From Otatea glauca (Eukaryota > Streptophyta > Magnoliopsida > Poales > Poaceae), in assembly GCA_036346275.1 (NCBI GenBank), contig CM070723.1, positions 30,262,176 to 30,326,175 on the forward strand: a stretch of 64,000 bases of DNA, in the 5' to 3' direction. The notes below the pieces were generated by a model. The model was not told where the DNA came from, made no database searches, and worked only from the letters and a program-made list of their open reading frames with translations. The position numbers were made by a program, and so were the translations under genes. Of the stretch, positions 10,632 through 22,640 are shown one piece after another. The first letter of the stretch is position 1. Each line of letters opens with the position of its first letter.

Positions 10632-11410
10632 GAATCTAAACATGAAGAAGAGCAATTTGGTGTTGCAGCTTCTAACAAGTACTTAAGCATCATTGTGAAG
10701 CATGTGCTAAGTGCTCAAATCGAGCATGCTGAACAGAACCAACGCCACAACTTGTTCCAAACAAAGTTCGTCATCAACGAGTGTTCGTGTAGAGTCATCA
10801 TTGATGAGGGAGTTGCAACAATCTTGGAAGCATGGACATGGTCGAGAAGCTTGGTTTGACCACAAATCAGCACCCTCGTCCCTACTACATTCAATGGTTT
10901 AATTCTTATGGTAAGCTAAAGGTAACACGTATTGTGATAGTACACTTTTCTATTGGTTCATACCATGATTATGTTGATTGCGATGTTGTATGTATGCAAG
11001 CTTATTCTTTGTTATTGGGTAGACCTTAGCAATATGATAGAGATACTGTTCATCATGGTAGAACCAATCAATATACTCTCATGTCTAAAGGAAAGAAAAT
11101 TATTTTGCTTCCAATGTCTCTTGAAGTAATTTTAAAAGATGAATTTGAGAGAGCTAATAGAGAAAACAAGAGTAGCAAAAGTGAAAATCAGATTGTAGCC
11201 AAAGAACTTATGCAACATAAGAAGAAAAAAACTAGTGTTAGCAAAGGTGAAATTAAATTGAATGGATCTGTTTTGCTTGCTACTAAATCTGATTTTAATG
11301 ATTTGGAAGTGGTTAATTCTGTTTGCTTTGCTTTACTTTACAAAGATGCTTTGTTTTTACTTGAGGATTTGCCTGCATCTTTGCCTTTTGCTGTTACTAA
11401 CCTTTTGTAG
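10632..11410 (+). pseudogene. pol: Gypsy-1 protease region
   Basis: The frame passes through a retropepsin-like domain. It reads NLFQTKFVIN near 10750, then the active-site area (VIIDEG, where DGG or DSG is usual), then after a frameshift NSYGKLKVTRIVIVHFSIGS and YSLLLGRP near 11010-11028. The latter is the typical C-terminal LLGRP motif. A TAG follows at about 11027-11029. A lysine-rich linker (11081-11410) leads to RT and has a stop at 11408-11410. Two frames and several stops mean that no active protease is made. Confidence 0.75.
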
Positions 11411-12859
11411 GACTTTGCTGACATGTTTCAATCCGAAATACCCCCAAGGCTGCCACCTGTTAGGGGAATTAAGCATCAAATTAACTTGATCTTGGGAGCT
11501 TCTTTGCCAAATGATGCACCATATAGGACTAATCCAGAGGAGACCAAGGAAATTCAGCTTCAAGTGCAAGACTTACTTGATAAATGGTATGTACGTAAAA
11601 GCCTTAGTCCTTGTGTTGTTCCTATGATTTTAGTTCCTAAGAAAGATGAATCATGGCGTATGTGTGTTGATTATAGAGCCATTAATAATATCACTATTAA
11701 ATATCGTCATCCTATTCCTAAGTTAGATGATATACTTGATGAATTGAGTGGTTCTATTGTTTTCTCTAAAGTAGACTTGCGTAGTGGTTACCACCAAATT
11801 AGAATAACACTTGGAGATGAATGGAAAACTTCATTTAAAACTAAGTTCGGGTTATATGAGTGGTTAGTGATGCCTTTTGGTCTAACTAATGCACCTAGCA
11901 CTTTCATGAGATTAATGAACAAAGTTTTACGTGCTTTCATTAGTAAATTTGTGGTGGTTTACTTTGATGATATATTAATTTACAGCAAGTCACCTGATGA
12001 ACATCTTGAACACTAACGTACTGTTTTTATTGCTTTAAGAGATGAACGTTTGTTTGGTAACCTCGAAAAGTACACCTTTTGCGCCGATCGAGTTTGTTTC
12101 CTTGGCTATGTTGTTTCTCCACAGGGAATTGAGGTAGATGAAGCCAAGATTGAAACTATAAATAGTTGGCTGACACCACAAACGGTCACACAAGTGCGGA
12201 GCTTTTATGGACCAGCTGGATTCTATCGTCGCTTTGTGAAGGATTTCAACACCATCGACACACCACTTAATGAATTGACCAAGAAAGGTGTAACCTTCAA
12301 ATGGGGGCAAACACAAGAAGAAGCTTTCAACCATCTAAAAGAAAAGCTCACAAGTGAACCATTACTTCAACTTCCTGATTTCGTTAAGACTTTTGAACTT
12401 GAATGTGATGCTAGTGAAATTAGATTTGGTGGTGTATTACATCAAGAAGGTGAACCTGTTGCTTACTTTATTGAGAAATTGAATGGGCCAGGTCTGAATT
12501 ATTCCACTTATGATAAAGAATTATATGCTCTTGTGTGTGTACTTGAAATTTGGTAATATTATTTATGGCATAAAGAATTTGTTATTCATTCTGATCATGA
12601 ATCGTTGAAATGTATTAGAAGTCAAGCTAAACTGAATCGTAGACATGCTTGTTGGGTTGAATTCATTGAGGCTTTTCCTTATGTCATAAAACACAAGAAA
12701 GGGAAGGAAAATGTGATTGCAAATGCTTTGTCTAGACGGTATACTTTGTTGTCTCAACTTGATTATAGAATTTTGGGCTTAGAGATAATCAAAGATTTAT
12801 ATGCTTCTGATGATGAACTAAATGGTTCCATGTCCAATTGTAAAGATGGTAAATGCTAG
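11411..12859 (+). pseudogene. pol: Gypsy-1 reverse transcriptase and RNase H
   Basis: The RT domain is nearly intact from 11423 to a stop at 12014-12016. It contains VPKKDESWRMCVDYRAIN, KVDLRSGYHQI, MPFGLTNAPSTFM and YFDDILIYSK, with the catalytic aspartates near 11960. The thumb/connection follows (FLGYVVSPQGIEVDEAKIE, from about 12095). RNase H follows (ECDAS near 12403, YSTYDKELYAL near 12505). It has a stop at about 12554 and ends near 12757 with the NVIANALSRR motif. One or two stops and a frameshift separate the pieces. Of the Gypsy-1 genes it is the best preserved. Confidence 0.88.
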
Positions 12860-14700
12860 AATATTTTTTTTAAAATTAAGGGTTCTTGTTTAGAGCTAAC
12901 AAGCTATGCATTCCAGCTAGCTCCGTTCATCTTTTGTTGTTACAGGAGGCTCATGGAGTAGTACTTTATGGAGGAGTAAATTGCTGAATTTAATGCGTAA
13001 AGTAAATTCAAGCATGATAGAAAGTGTTTTGCATTTCTAAAAGATAGGTTTACAAAGCCTCACAACAAAAGTGGGCAAAAAGCTCAAAGGAGCCAAAACC
13101 TCTAAAACCTTCAAGAGGAGAAAGGCCACCCCTCCCCCTCTACTTATACTACTCTTCAGTCACCCTCCACCCTTGTATGAGATCCTTCTACCCTAAGGAC
13201 CACCATCAAGGGTTATGATGACTCCCACACACAGCCTTATATGGGCTAACTCGAAACCCAACAAGCACACCTGGTTTTTCAAGGCCTGCTAACTAGAGCC
13301 ACTACTCTATCTCCTAGACCACGATCCGACGGTCCTCTATGATCCGAGTAGCTCTCTAGCTAGCATCTCATCCATTCCTTGTCTTCTAGGTTCGCAGTGA
13401 CTCCGTCTCCGATCATCTTCCAGCGATCATCGACCGTTTGGACCTCCGACGCACCTCGCCTAGTCCCGGTCATCCTTCGCCTAAACATGACCTAGCACCG
13501 TCATCCTGCAACCATAAAAAATAAGGAACCACATCACATAGCATTGCCCACTTTGCTCAAAATCGAGTCGATGAGTCGATATCGAGCATCGAGTAACCCT
13601 ACTCGATACTTATCGATTCTCACTCTACTCGACACACTCGACCACAAGTCGACAGGGCATTACTCGACCTAACCCACCGTTCGACCTGGCAACATCCCTA
13701 CTAGATACTTCTTGATTCACACTCTACTCGAGTCACTCGATCACTGGTCTTCGACCAGCTAAAGTCCAGACCACTCGAGGTTCGACCATTGGTCTTCGAC
13801 CAGGACAGACTCAAATCAAACCCAACCTTGAGCACCAAAAGCTCAAAAACAGTCAATTACTCATCATACAGTTGGGTAGACCTCCACATGGTCTTTCATC
13901 TACCATATCTCATCCCAAAATTGATGGACAAACTGAAGTCGTCAACTGTACATTGTTAACCATGTGGAAGGTTGTCTTGAAGAAAAACTTGAAGCTGTGG
14001 GAAACATGTCTAGCTCATGTGGATTTTGCCTCCAATTTCTCGCTTCATTCAACCACAACGATGAGCCTTTTTCAGGTAGTATACGGCTTTAACACTCGCG
14101 CTCCAATTGATTTGTTACCTCTACTATCTTCGGAGAAGGTAAATCTAGATGCTAAGAAACGTGCTAAATTTATTCTTAAGTTGCATGAGACTACAAAAGA
14201 AAATATAGAGTACATGAATGAGAAATATAGAGTTGTTGGTAGTAAAAGTATAAAGAAAATAACTTTTGAACATGGTGATCTTGTTTGGTTGTATTTGAGA
14301 AAAGATAGATTTCCAGATTTGAGAAAGTCTAGGTTGATGCCTAGAGTAGATGGTCCTTGTAAGATTATTGAAAAGCTTAATGATAATGCATACAAACTTG
14401 AATTGCTTGCAGATTTCGGGGTTAGTCCTACATTTAATATTGCAGATTTGAAGCCATACTTGGGAGAAAAAGATGAGCTTTAGTCGAGAACAACTTCAAT
14501 TCCTTAGATACACACAACACTCATTCACAAGATGCTAGACAAGGACCTATGATAAGAGCACGTACACGATAGTTGAATTATCATATGAGCTCGTTTCTAA
14601 GAGTTCATAAGTTTCTTATTGGGATAGATTGCTACCTAAGTCATGCGATGTTGTTCTACTCAGGAACCATGGTGAGAGGAGCAGCACAACTACCACAACA
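12860..14700 (+). pseudogene. pol: Gypsy-1 integrase, core replaced by an LTR-A fragment
   Basis: The N-terminal part is recognisable to about 12975 (RANKLCIPASS, LLLQEAHG). The zinc domain and most of the catalytic core should follow but are absent. At 13899 the protein resumes with the end of the core (SHPKIDGQTEVVN) and runs as an open frame to 14483. It includes LKLHETTKENIE, the GPCKIIEKLNDNAYKLEL segment and FNIADLKPYLGE. A TAG at 14481-14483 is followed by family-like tail sequence to about 14700. The LTR-A fragment lies exactly in the gap, so insertion and deletion may be linked. Confidence 0.82.
12978..13898 (-). mobile_element. LTR-A fragment inside Gypsy-1 integrase
   Basis: From about 12978 the sequence matches the middle and right part of LTR-A (gcgtaaagtaaattc, cctccccctctacttatac, gctagcatctcatcc). 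It ends at the family terminus, ctccacatggtctttca, at 13898. The left half of the LTR is missing and no target duplication is seen. The segment 13555-13810 holds repeated actcgac/gtcgag words in place of the ccggtagtacc words found there in other copies. Confidence 0.85.
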
Positions 14701-15350
14701 AGTTCAGGTTGGCCCAGTCCAATTCAAAATTAGCCTAACAGTCCTAAATTAAAATGATCATAACTTTCAGATACGGAGTCCGTTGTAGGTGTGTGAGTAC
14801 TTAATTGAAATCTTACAACAAGACCTTTCCAAAAGATCTATCACCATCTTCAAATTCATTTTCTACACATTATAATCATAAAAGAGAGGTGCTGCACTAC
14901 TTTTAACAATTGGACTTCGGCCCATGTAACAGGAGTTCTAGGAGGGATGCCCAAGAGGAGTCCATGTCCACCTCCTGGCCACACCTCCTTTTGATGCTTA
15001 TTTAAGTTAGCCAAGTTCTCTTATGAGACTCGGGTTTTGTTTATTCGTAGTTTTTCCTGAGGAAACTATTTGGTATTCTCTTATTCGGTTAGATTAACAG
15101 CAATATCTTGCTTCGAAACTCCACGTCAATACTTTAATTATATTTGCAACTTCAAAATGTTTTTACTTTGTTCTTGTTTTTCTTCGATTGCTTGCAGGAC
15201 TCACGGTGAACGGCAAGCTTCGAACATCTCTAGACAATCGAACGCACGCAGTAGACAGTTCAAGCGACGACCAACTCGACGCGATCCTCCACAGGCTTTG
15301 AGCTCCACGGACCGGCAATGAATCAACAGCTTCTATCTCTCGGCAGCGCA
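14701..15350 (+). repeat. Probable Gypsy-1 3' LTR
   Basis: This is non-coding sequence directly after the integrase tail. It holds a possible TATA box (ttatttaag near 14999-15007) and ends cggcagcgca at 15350. The exact start is not clear: tgatcataactttc near 14756 is one candidate. The 5' LTR is outside the window, so the assignment depends on position only. Confidence 0.5.
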
Positions 15351-17824
15351 TGATAAAAGCTTCAAATTATGGCACAACTGCGACTTGATTTGGCCCACTG
15401 ATCTAGGGCTTCGATATGCGATCACTAGACGGTTCGGAAACACGCTTTAAATGGCCCCACGAGTCCTTGTCATGCCCGGAGCGGCTACAGAATCCACGGC
15501 TCGGACAGCAGCGCAGCGAGAAGTCCAAATCGAAGAAGAAAACAAAGCTCCTACTACACGTCCTGATCGATGGTGGAGATTGATTCAGCACTGAGTAATC
15601 ACAGCCTTCAATCCGTTCCGATCCGACGGCTAAGATATGATCTAGGGTTTCCAGGCTAGGCTTTGAGTGGATCCAAAATAGGGAAATGGGCCGAGCTACT
15701 GGGCTTTAGGCCCGCTACTGCTCTATTGATTTTAAAATGTATTCCAATTTAAATAATTATAGAAAATAAAATGATATAGTTAAGGCAACAAAAATTGCAA
15801 GAAAATTCCAAAAAAAATTCTGACAAATACTTTAAGACATTTAGAACTGAAATAAATATTTTTAGCCAACCTTTATTTCAATTTTATCAATAATTAATTA
15901 ATTTTCCAAAAATCCAACATTATTAATTTAAAAGTAAATTCAAATAAATCCCAGGAAAATCTTCAAAAATATATTGTGAAGGACCATGTGGAGGTCCATC
16001 CATGTTTGTGATGAGTATTTGACTTTATTTGAGCAAGGTGTGCTCAAGTTTGAGTTTGATTTGGATTGATTTTCAAAATGAAGCAATTTGAGTTGTCTCT
16101 GCCAGGAGTGGCAGTATCGGTCGTATGGACGCGGTAGTGATGAGTTGGATGGTTTATTGCACATCTTTGTGAGCATTGCTATGTGAGGAGTTTCCTTGTC
16201 TTTGATGGTTGCAGGACGACGGTGCTAGGTCATGGTGAGGCAAAGGATGATCGGGACTAGGCGAGGAGCGTCGGAGGTCCAGACGGTTGGGAGATCGTCG
16301 GAAGATGATCGGAGACGGAGTCCGGGCAAGTCAAGAAGACAAGGAAAGGAGATGATGCTAGCTAGATGCCGCGTGGATCAATGAGGGCCGTCGGATTGAG
16401 GTCTAGTTGATAGGTTAGCGGGTCTAGGTAGTATGCTTTGAAAACCGTGCAAGAAAACCCGGTATGTGTGTGGGTTTTGGGTTAGCCCTTGCATGGCTGT
16501 GTGTGTGGGTTAATCCTAGCCCTTAGATGAGTGCTCTAGGGTTAAGGGACTCATCCAAGGGTGGTAGGTGGCCCAAGAGTAGTATAAATAGTGGTGGAGG
16601 GGTAGCCTCCTTCCCTTGAAGGTTTTGAGGTTTGTGAATGCTCCTTTGAGCTTTGCCCAGATGAAAGTGAGGCTTTGTAACCTCTCCTTCCAGAAATGAA
16701 AGTTTTATCCATCCACCTCTGAATTTATTTTGCGCATTTACATTATGTATTTACTTTACGCAATTTAAATTCAGCATTTACTTTCCCGCAATTACATTCT
16801 TGCAATTTACTTTCACGTAATTTGGATTTGCCTCCCCTCCTTCTAAATACTGCCGATCTTGGATCTTTTGAGTGTGTTCATATGGTTTTACATCTTTTTG
16901 CACTCTTGGATTGAGTAGAGAACATCTTTTCTTTCAAGTTCCAACTTTGTTCAGAACTTGTTCTTCGCACAGCAGTTAGTGTTTGATTTTTGAAAAAATA
17001 TAAAAAAATCCTTTTTGAGTGATTCTTATTGGAGGAGGTGCGGGACTCTGATATACACCGGCAGAAACATTTTGGAGTTCACTTGTTGCACCGTTTGGGC
17101 GCCATGAGGTGAAAACCGAGCCCCAAACTTTCTGCTCAAAGTTCTTGACCAGACTGTGTTCTTCGATTTTTCCTGTTTTTTATGTAAGGCTTTTTGAGGA
17201 GAAATTTGTTGGAGTTCTTCACGACTCTGATGCTCATAGGGAGAAAAATTCTCAAAATTTTGTGAGCTGCAGAAACCCACCAACCTCCTGTGCAATTTGA
17301 GGACAAGTTCTGGAAATTCTGCTTTTGCTTTTCTGAAAGTGACTTTTGTGATTTGAATTGATGTCCTTTCTAAAAGCAAGAGTTTGAATTGATTCCTCTT
17401 TATCTTGGACACTAGATAACTAGGATTGTGACTCAAAAATCCCCACATATTTTATGGTACTTATCCATGCAAGCTTGGGGTACACATAGTTGTCTAGTTT
17501 TTCGGGTTTTTCACAATTTCCTTTGAGCGATCTTGTCGAGGTTTTTGTTGGAGTATTTTGGGGGAATTTTTATTTGCGACCATTCACCCCCCCTCTGTTC
17601 GCCATCTCGGTCCTTCATATTGAGACTTTAGGAACCCAAATAAGATATTTTTGATAAAACTTTATTTTGACTTTCTTAATAAATAACTACTTTTCTCAAA
17701 AGACCAATATACTAAATATTTAATAAATCCAAATAAAATCCAAAAAATTCCAATAAATTCAGGAAATTCATAAATACACAAATAACACACTAACTTAATA
17801 AAAAGCAAAAATTGGGATGTTACA
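15351..17824 (-). repeat. LTR of a TGTAACATCCC-type family, interrupted by a solo LTR-A
   Basis: Read on the minus strand this begins tgtaacatcccaattttt at 17824. On the + strand its other end would be tgataaaagc at 15351, giving TG...CA ends and about 830 bp without the insert. The start resembles two other LTRs in this window (25208 and 60731, both tgtaa-type). The flanks differ (gcgca on the left, ctgtt on the right), so there is no target duplication. It either marks a rearranged junction or its left boundary is misjudged. Confidence 0.5.
15977..17617 (+). mobile_element. Solo LTR-A with intact target duplication
   Basis: The unit begins tgaaggaccatgtggagg and ends gccatctcggtccttca, with tattg at 15972-15976 and 17618-17622. 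It is in the opposite orientation to all other LTR-A copies, so its coding sense is +. TATA box: agtataaatag near 16581-16591. Length is 1641 bp. It lacks most of the ccggtagtacc-rich segment seen elsewhere, keeping only a short cluster near 16100-16140. The open frame 17026-17448 on the minus strand is not a recognised protein. Confidence 0.94.
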
Positions 17825-18688
17825 CTGTTTGCCTGAAAAGAGCTCTCGAAAGATTTTGTACTCAACGCTATCTGCATTCAAGATCCCAACATGTTATTTC
17901 ACTTATGAAGTTATACATGGACTAATTAAAAACTATGTAGTTCGATATCTTTCTAGGCGTTGGGACACTTCCTCGTCTACAGGGTTTGCAAAGGACACGT
18001 CGCCCGAAGACGTGGGACGCGACCTCGCTCTTACCCAGTTTCGGGCACACGGGTCTAAGATCGAGGCAAATGGCAGGGAGGCCTCCTTCTGGACTGCCTC
18101 ATCGTCCTTCCTTCTCCACTGCGCGAATTTACCCGCGTACCCAGTGGTGCCGAGTCTGTGCGGGTGGGTGTTTTTTGCCTAGACGGCCTTGTGCGCTTCA
18201 CTTTGACGCATGAATTCTTCCGTCATCTTCATCTCAACAAATTGTTCCCACATGTCTTTAGTGATAAATCCATACTTCTAGAATAGAGTCATTTCCTTAT
18301 TCATGTAATTACTGACAAGGGTGTTCTTGAAGTTCTTCCACGCCTTTCCCACCACTAGAAACGCATACCGTCATAGTTTGTGTGTGGCGTCTTCTGGGAG
18401 CTCGAACGACGCGAAAATTTATATCACCAGGCTGTCGCGCTCCTCATCTGTCAGCTACTTCCAGGATGGATTGGTGATGGAGACCCTTTCCTGTCCAACT
18501 ATCCCGCACAATGTTTGGAATGCTACCGCTGCCTTAGGAGGTGCGGTAGGGGCACCATCTTGTAGATCGACCGCGGTGATGATATATCAGCTCTGGGGCC
18601 TTTTACTTAGCCCTCTTGGACTACACCTAGGTTTTACTATGTTCAGCTCATCAGATCCATTCAGCGAAGATGAATGACAGGACGTCAT
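17825..18688 (-). pseudogene. CACTA-B Transposase_24-type gene fragment
   Basis: The minus-strand reading starts at the ATG at 18688 and matches the second gene of CACTA-A, starting at 36071, region by region: an N-terminal low-complexity part, a conserved LCGIV-like stretch near 18510, then the KAWKNFK helix, the SEAHKA stretch and the NTHPHRLGT motif near 18130-18200. Frameshifts and stops occur, for example before RYAF and in ...KAV. After about 17960 intron-like AT-rich sequence follows, as in CACTA-A. The right end at 17824/17825 is cut by an LTR. A live protein would act in CACTA transposition. This copy is dead. Confidence 0.72.
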
Positions 18689-20902
18689 CTTATTTTTAAC
18701 TATTCACAGACGGTTGTAGAAGAGGAAATAAATTAAATTAAGAGTATTGTTTAGAACAATCAAAAAGGGTTTCTTTATTCTTTAGAACAAGGAAAGAGAT
18801 TAGATTGCATAACAGTATAGATTATGGACAGAGTGCACTCAGGTGTTAGGCTACAAAAGGTCATTAGACCTTCAGCCTCCTCGCCACAAGGTGTAGGGTT
18901 GCTAGAGACTAATCTCTTACCTCCACTACACTAGGTTAAATAATCACAATTGAACCTAAATAATTAACTAAGCAAATAAGGCATTTAACTCTTACCTTCC
19001 TAAATTATGATACGAACAGAGCAATCAATATACTTAGCAGTAATTAGAGGTGGGCACTCAGGCTGGGCTCTTTTGGGCTGGCCCGAGGCACGACGTCACG
19101 TCCCGGCAAAAAGCCCGACCCGGCACGAAGTGGGCCGTGCCGGGCTTGAGAATCAGGCACGATGGGCGGCCCGGTACGGCACGACACTATAGAATGGGCT
19201 ATACTGGGCCTGATGATCCAGGGCATGAGGAAGAAGCCAAGCATGAAGGTCACTGACTCACAGAGCATGACCGTCATGGATGCACCCAGTAGCATAAACG
19301 TCACCCCTATCGTCGACACCTGAGAGAGACGGACAAAACAGGAGAGAGAGAGAGCTAAGAGAGATTGAGAGACGGTGCAAGAAGCTGCTCTCTCTCTCGT
19401 CCCTCTCAAACTCTCTCAGCTCTCTCTCTCACCAATCTCTCTCAATCTCCCTCACAATCTCTCTCGTCTGTCTCGCTCACTCTCTTTCTCGCCCATTGTC
19501 CCCTCTCTCGTCCATATTGAGCACATTCTTCTCGCTCTATGTAACTGTTCGATAATAAATAAATTTTAGTTCTTTTTCTCATAATATTTGCATTCACTGC
19601 CTTAATTCTATGTATCTCCGGCTCCTTTCCTCTCTTGCAATAGTGCAAATGGGTCGAGCCTGGGCCGGCACGGCACGAAGTGCAAATGGGCCGTGCCTGG
19701 GCTCGCCGAAGGCGAGCTGGGCCGGCACAGCACGGCATGGCGAGCACGACGGGCCGTCGCGCCCAAAGACGGTTCAGCATCGAGCACGATGGGCCGTGCC
19801 GGCCGCCCAGCCCGACGCGCACGACGCCCACCTCTAGCAGTAATCAAAAGTGCATCACAATGAGCACTGAATAAATTGATCAAGCTAAAAGACAGTGAAG
19901 CAATAATTTCTAGCACTAACAAGAAGCAATACTTTCTAGCACTATCAGTTCAAGACCATATTTAAAACTTTAATTATTTTAGTTCATCAAGGACCCATTG
20001 CATCATAGAGCAATCAAAAGGGCGACAAACAGTGGGAATGATTCAATTCCCTCTCAATTTCTTCATTGAACAAATGCCTCTCCACGTGCAAGGTCCCCAA
20101 GATAACTAAATTATCTAGCCTCTTTGCAAGATAGTAAAGAGCATGAATTAACCAACCAATGTGATGGTAAACTCGTATGCTTGCTTGTAAAGAAAAAATA
20201 GGTATACTGGTATAATCGGATACAATATCAACAACTGCTCGCACAAGAGATTCTTTAATATGACTCTATCAGCCTATTTACACATGCTCACGCATTGGAT
20301 TTAAATTATATGGACGGCATTATTGTAGAAAACTGCATTGGCAAAATAATCGCACTGGAATGCAGCATTTAGAGGCTTTAAAGCAACATTTTCTTATTAA
20401 CAGCAAAATATTGAATGGTAACACTTACAAAAAGGTTCTAATCAATTTCTAGTTGCCGTCCAGTAGTGCATTACCACTTACAAAAAGGGCAAAATAATGA
20501 CACGAGCAGTACTAAATAATATATTTGGCTTGCAATCAACAGTAGTAAAAGATATAATATAGCAGATCAAAACAAGTGCTCACAAAGACAAGCAAGAAAA
20601 CACTGAGGACAGAAAACCACACATATGCCGATAGCACTCGAAGCTACCCCCATATATCTTCCCTTCTAGTGGATTCAGGTATTTGTTGCAATGGTACATT
20701 ATGATGCATAACTAGTTTCTGAGGACGATTTAAATAATCCTTTACATGTCAATTTGGAAAAGTCTATTTTGTTTTTGTTAAGACACTACTAAGCATGCAC
20801 TGTACTTCATATTAATGAGATCTAGTGAGTGACAATTTAACAAGGAGCATGTGTTATTTTATATTGTAGTGTTGATTTCTATAACTTGTTGATCAAATGA
20901 AA
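18689..20902. other. CACTA-B internal spacer with an inserted hAT-like element
   Basis: Apart from the hAT-like element at 19045-19836, I see only AT-rich sequence without domains. One cacagacggtt word, the CACTA-A subterminal motif, lies near 18705. Small open frames here (for example 20014-20244 on the minus strand) have no recognisable product. The spacer is interrupted at 20902 by Copia-2 and probably continues at 56667. Confidence 0.55.
19045..19836. mobile_element. Non-autonomous hAT-like element, GC-rich ends
   Basis: Ends tagaggtgggc and gcccacctcta form an 11-bp terminal inverted repeat. An 8-bp direct repeat gcagtaat flanks the element (19037-19044 and 19837-19844), the hAT duplication length. 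Subterminal sequence is rich in gggccgtgc and gcacgg words in both orientations. The middle (about 19335-19510) is a CT-rich microsatellite. No transposase is encoded: the overlapping open frames at 19007-19922 on both strands are composition artefacts. Confidence 0.9.
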
Positions 20903-22626
20903 TGAAGGACCAGAATGGCGATCAGAGGGGGGTGAATGATCCCAAATTAATTTTTCCCCACACAAAAGAATCCAACCAAGGACCTCACTTTATCTAAGCA
21001 AAGTGGAGAAAACAAATTCTAGAAAGTTTCAGCAAAGGGCGGTACTACCGCAGATTAGCCCGCTACTGTTGGATGAACAGTACCCCATCATTACCGGGGT
21101 GTACTGTAGCACGGTAGTGCCGGGTACTATAGCACGGAATCAGCATGATGAATAGTAAATCAGCACGACTTCAAAAGGAAAATTGATGAATATTTTGATT
21201 GGCTGATTCAAACCCCGTGAAACTTTGTGGACACCTTCCTATGGATGTTAGGAACCTATTCCAACCTTCAATCGCAAAGATTGACGTCAAAGTTCCAACC
21301 TTTTTCCAATTTAAGGAATAGTGCACAAGAACGGGTCCAAAAACAAAAACTTGGTCCTCAGCAAGCTCGTTGGTTCTTGATGATCAAGTTGATTCTAGAT
21401 GGTTTCCCACATGTCATAGCAAGTTAAAACACAAGAACAGAACACCAAAAACCCCATCTTCCTAGAATGATCCTCTAAAGAGCAAAAGATCGGTTTCTTG
21501 CAAGGAACAACACAAGATTTGCCTAGATGATTGGGATATGGTCTGAAGAAGACTCATCCATCAATCATACATCTTCGGCACAAAATCCACAAGCATTTAG
21601 AAGGAGGGGAGGCAAATCCAAATGTGTGGAAAGTAAATTGCAAGAATGTAAATTACGGAATTTAAAGACTGAATTTAAAGCATAATGTAAATGCGAAAAG
21701 TAAATTCACACTTGAAGAAATTAAACTCACATTTCTAGAAGGGAGGTTACAAAGCCACACAATAAAGTGGGCAAAGCTCAAAGGAGCACAAGAACCTCAA
21801 AACCTTCAAAGAGGAGAGAGCTACCCCTACCCCTCTATTTATACTACCCTTGAGCCATCTTCCACACTTAGATGAGTTCCGTCAACCCTAAGGAACATCT
21901 CAAGAGCTAGGATTGACTCACTCACATAGACATACATGGGCTATCCCGAAACCCAACAACCATATCGGGTTTTTGCACGCTTTTCAAAGCATACTAACTA
22001 GACCCGCTTCTCTATCCCCTAGACCGTGATCCAATAGTCCTCCTTGATCCGAGTAGCTTCAAGTTAGCATCTCATCCATTCCTTGTCTTCTAAGTTTTCA
22101 AAGACTCCATCTCCGATCATCTTCCAGCAATCCTCGACTGTCTAGACCTCTAACGCACCTCGCTTAGTCTCAGTCATCCTCCGCCTCACCATGACCTAGC
22201 ACCGTCGTCCTGCAACCATAAAAAACAAGGAAACCCATCACATAGCAATGTCCAAATTGATATGCAATAAACCTCACACAAATTCAAAGTTCAATTGTCA
22301 AATTCGCAGATAAAGTCGGCACTACCGCCTACTAGGGTCGGTAGTACTGCTGGCCGGCACTATCGCTTCACAGTAGTCGGTAGTGGCGCTCAGTAAAACA
22401 CAGAAAACACTGCCCCTGGAAGATAACTACCACCGAAGGAGACCGGTAGTACCATAGGGCTGGCACTACCACTCTCCCAGGCCGGTAGTGCCGCTCTTGA
22501 CCTAACACCCTAAAATTGCTTCAGAATCAAAATCGAATCCATAACAAACTCAAACTCGAGCACAACGTGCTCAAACACAGTCAATTACTCGCCACAATCA
22601 AGGATAGACCTCCACATGGTCTTTCA
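20903..22626 (-). repeat. Copia-2 3' LTR
   Basis: On the + strand it runs from tgaaggaccagaatggcg to tccacatggtctttca, next to the purine tract. It carries a TATA region (ctatttatactac near 21834, tataaatag on the coding strand). Two segments are rich in cggtagtaccg words, at about 21040-21160 and 22310-22500. Confidence 0.9.
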
Positions 22627-22640
22627 ATCTTCCCCTTGAT
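22627..22640 (-). promoter_or_regulatory. Copia-2 polypurine tract
   Basis: On the minus strand the stretch aaggggaagat directly precedes the 3' LTR start (tgaaagacc). Its composition and position fit plus-strand priming. Confidence 0.85.

Larger units (their letters stand above)
10348..15350 (+). mobile_element. Gypsy-1: decayed Ty3/gypsy retrotransposon, partial
   Basis: A Ty3/gypsy element in + orientation is visible from its gag zinc knuckle onward. In order it shows zinc knuckle, aspartic protease region, RT, RNase H, integrase N-terminal part, a gap holding an LTR-A fragment, integrase C-terminal part and a 3' LTR-like non-coding end. Integrase after RNase H is the gypsy order. The protein style (RHNLFQTKFVIN, FNIADLKPYLGE) resembles a very common grass family, possibly CRM-related. 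No chromodomain was seen. Its 5' half is off the window to the left of Copia-1. Copia-1 inserted into its gag. Confidence 0.82.

Noticed and set aside
19007..19922. Several open frames on both strands
   Set aside because: They coincide with the GC-rich ends and CT microsatellite of a hAT-like element with an exact 8-bp duplication.
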